From: UBA1429 sp964482225
GTDB taxonomy: Bacteria; Chloroflexota; Anaerolineae; UBA1429
Length of the DNA stretch: 64,000 bases
Direction of reading: 5' to 3'
NCBI GenBank assembly: GCA_964482225.1
Contig: CAYZWT010000023.1
Coordinates: 1-64,000, forward strand
The position numbers were made by a program, and so were the translations under genes. A model generated the notes under the pieces. The model made no database searches. It was given only the letters and a program-made list of their open reading frames with translations, and was not told the DNA's origin. Positions 63,708 through 64,000 of the stretch are shown here, piece after piece; within the stretch, counting starts at the first letter, position 1, and each line of letters begins with the position of its first letter.

Positions 63708-64000
63708 TTAGCCTTGCGCCTGCCGATGCGTCACATACGACGGGTTCAGGCAGCCATAGGGGACCTGGCCTGACTGGAACTCGCGCAACGAGCGGATGAT
63801 GCTATCGAACCCGGCCTGGATGCAGACCGTGGTCTGGGTGGCAAGGTGGCCCGTCATAAAAACGTTGTCCAGCTTGCGCAGCTCGCTATCCGCGGGCAAG
63901 GGCTCTTTGGCAAAGACGTCCAGCCCCGCGCCAGCTATCGTGCCGTTCTTGAGGGCCTCGATCAGCGCCTGCTCATCCACCGTGCCGCCGCGCGAGGTGT
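63708..64000 (-). CDS. D-isomer-specific 2-hydroxyacid dehydrogenase, C-terminal part (partial)
   Basis: The open frame runs off the window's end; the visible 97 residues read TSRGGTVDEQALIEALKNG...GAGLDVFAKEPLPADSELRKLDNVFMTGHLATQT, the C-terminal half of the NAD-binding domain and the catalytic His region (here GHLATQT, normally xPHIGxxT). It resembles 3-phosphoglycerate dehydrogenase and glyoxylate/hydroxypyruvate reductases. The change of the usual Pro-His to Gly-His is notable. The stop is at 63708. Confidence 0.88.
   Translation of the reverse strand, partial: TSRGGTVDEQALIEALKNGTIAGAGLDVFAKEPLPADSELRKLDNVFMTGHLATQTTVCIQAGFDSIIRSLREFQSGQVPYGCLNPSYVTHRQAQG

Overview
The window is GC-rich chromosomal DNA that looks like Chloroflexota, probably Anaerolineae-like. 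This is an inference from protein style, not from a marker gene: lipoproteins with an NBR1-type Ig domain, long Thr/Pro linkers, DUF3494 and SdrD-like surface proteins, a TtuA/TtuB tRNA thiolation pair, type 2 IPP isomerase, and sensor proteins joined to odd output or ectodomains. Promoters follow a sigma70-like pattern (TTGACA / TATAAT), and TACAAT recurs as a -10. There is no rRNA, CRISPR array or intact insertion sequence, and only one tRNA (Arg-CCT).

Region by region. 0.1-2.0 kb: GAF histidine kinase and NarL-type regulator. 2.2-6.7 kb: run of small envelope-stress genes (Lys-rich peptide, CsbD, GlsB/YeaQ, YggT-like, YtxH) around a 626-residue surface protein that carries a DUF3494 domain, an LPVTG motif and a complete sortase domain in one chain. 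7-9.4 kb: MerR regulator with its own 19-bp-spacer promoter, and an MDR dehydrogenase. 9.5-11.6 kb: a promoter, a cobalamin riboswitch, an intrinsic terminator and two lipoproteins built from the domains of animal transcobalamin, reversed in order. 11.6-15.5 kb: alpha/alpha-toroid protein, prohibitin and an SdrD-like surface protein. 15.9-17.4 kb: RidA overlapping threonine synthase. 17.5-23.5 kb: small membrane proteins, a free-standing archaeal-type threonyl-tRNA editing domain, an enolase-superfamily enzyme, a ZIP metal transporter and two methyltransferases. 23.5-26.4 kb (minus): ttuB-ttuA-queuosine-precursor transporter-era, a tRNA/ribosome operon. 26.6-29.8 kb: polysaccharide deacetylase, NFACT/RqcH protein and a zincin. 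29.8-32.1 kb: 7TM-PAS sensor and thioredoxin reductase. 32.3-42.8 kb (minus): type 2 IPP isomerase, polyprenyl synthase, PBP1C and a thioester alpha-2-macroglobulin. 42.9-51.4 kb: HIT protein, NBR1-domain lipoprotein, GH43, membrane protein, sulfatase and a three-gene ABC-2 exporter. 51.5-57.7 kb: a 30-residue bS22-like ribosomal protein, a membrane-anchored LuxR-Kelch regulator, OsmC, YlxP, small membrane proteins and an NfnAB/SudAB-like pair. 57.8-64 kb: Gfo/Idh oxidoreductase, ArsA/Get3-like ATPase with an unknown partner, endonuclease III, solute-binding protein, GH39/GH5-like glycosidase, tRNA-Arg and the C-terminal end of a 2-hydroxyacid dehydrogenase.

The strongest candidates for something little described are the self-contained substrate-plus-sortase fusion, the B12-riboswitch-controlled transcobalamin-like lipoprotein pair, the LuxR-TM-Kelch one-component sensor, and the stand-alone ThrRS editing domain with its own promoter and operator-like repeat. 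Where a start differs from the longest open frame, it was moved to the codon with the best ribosome-binding site.
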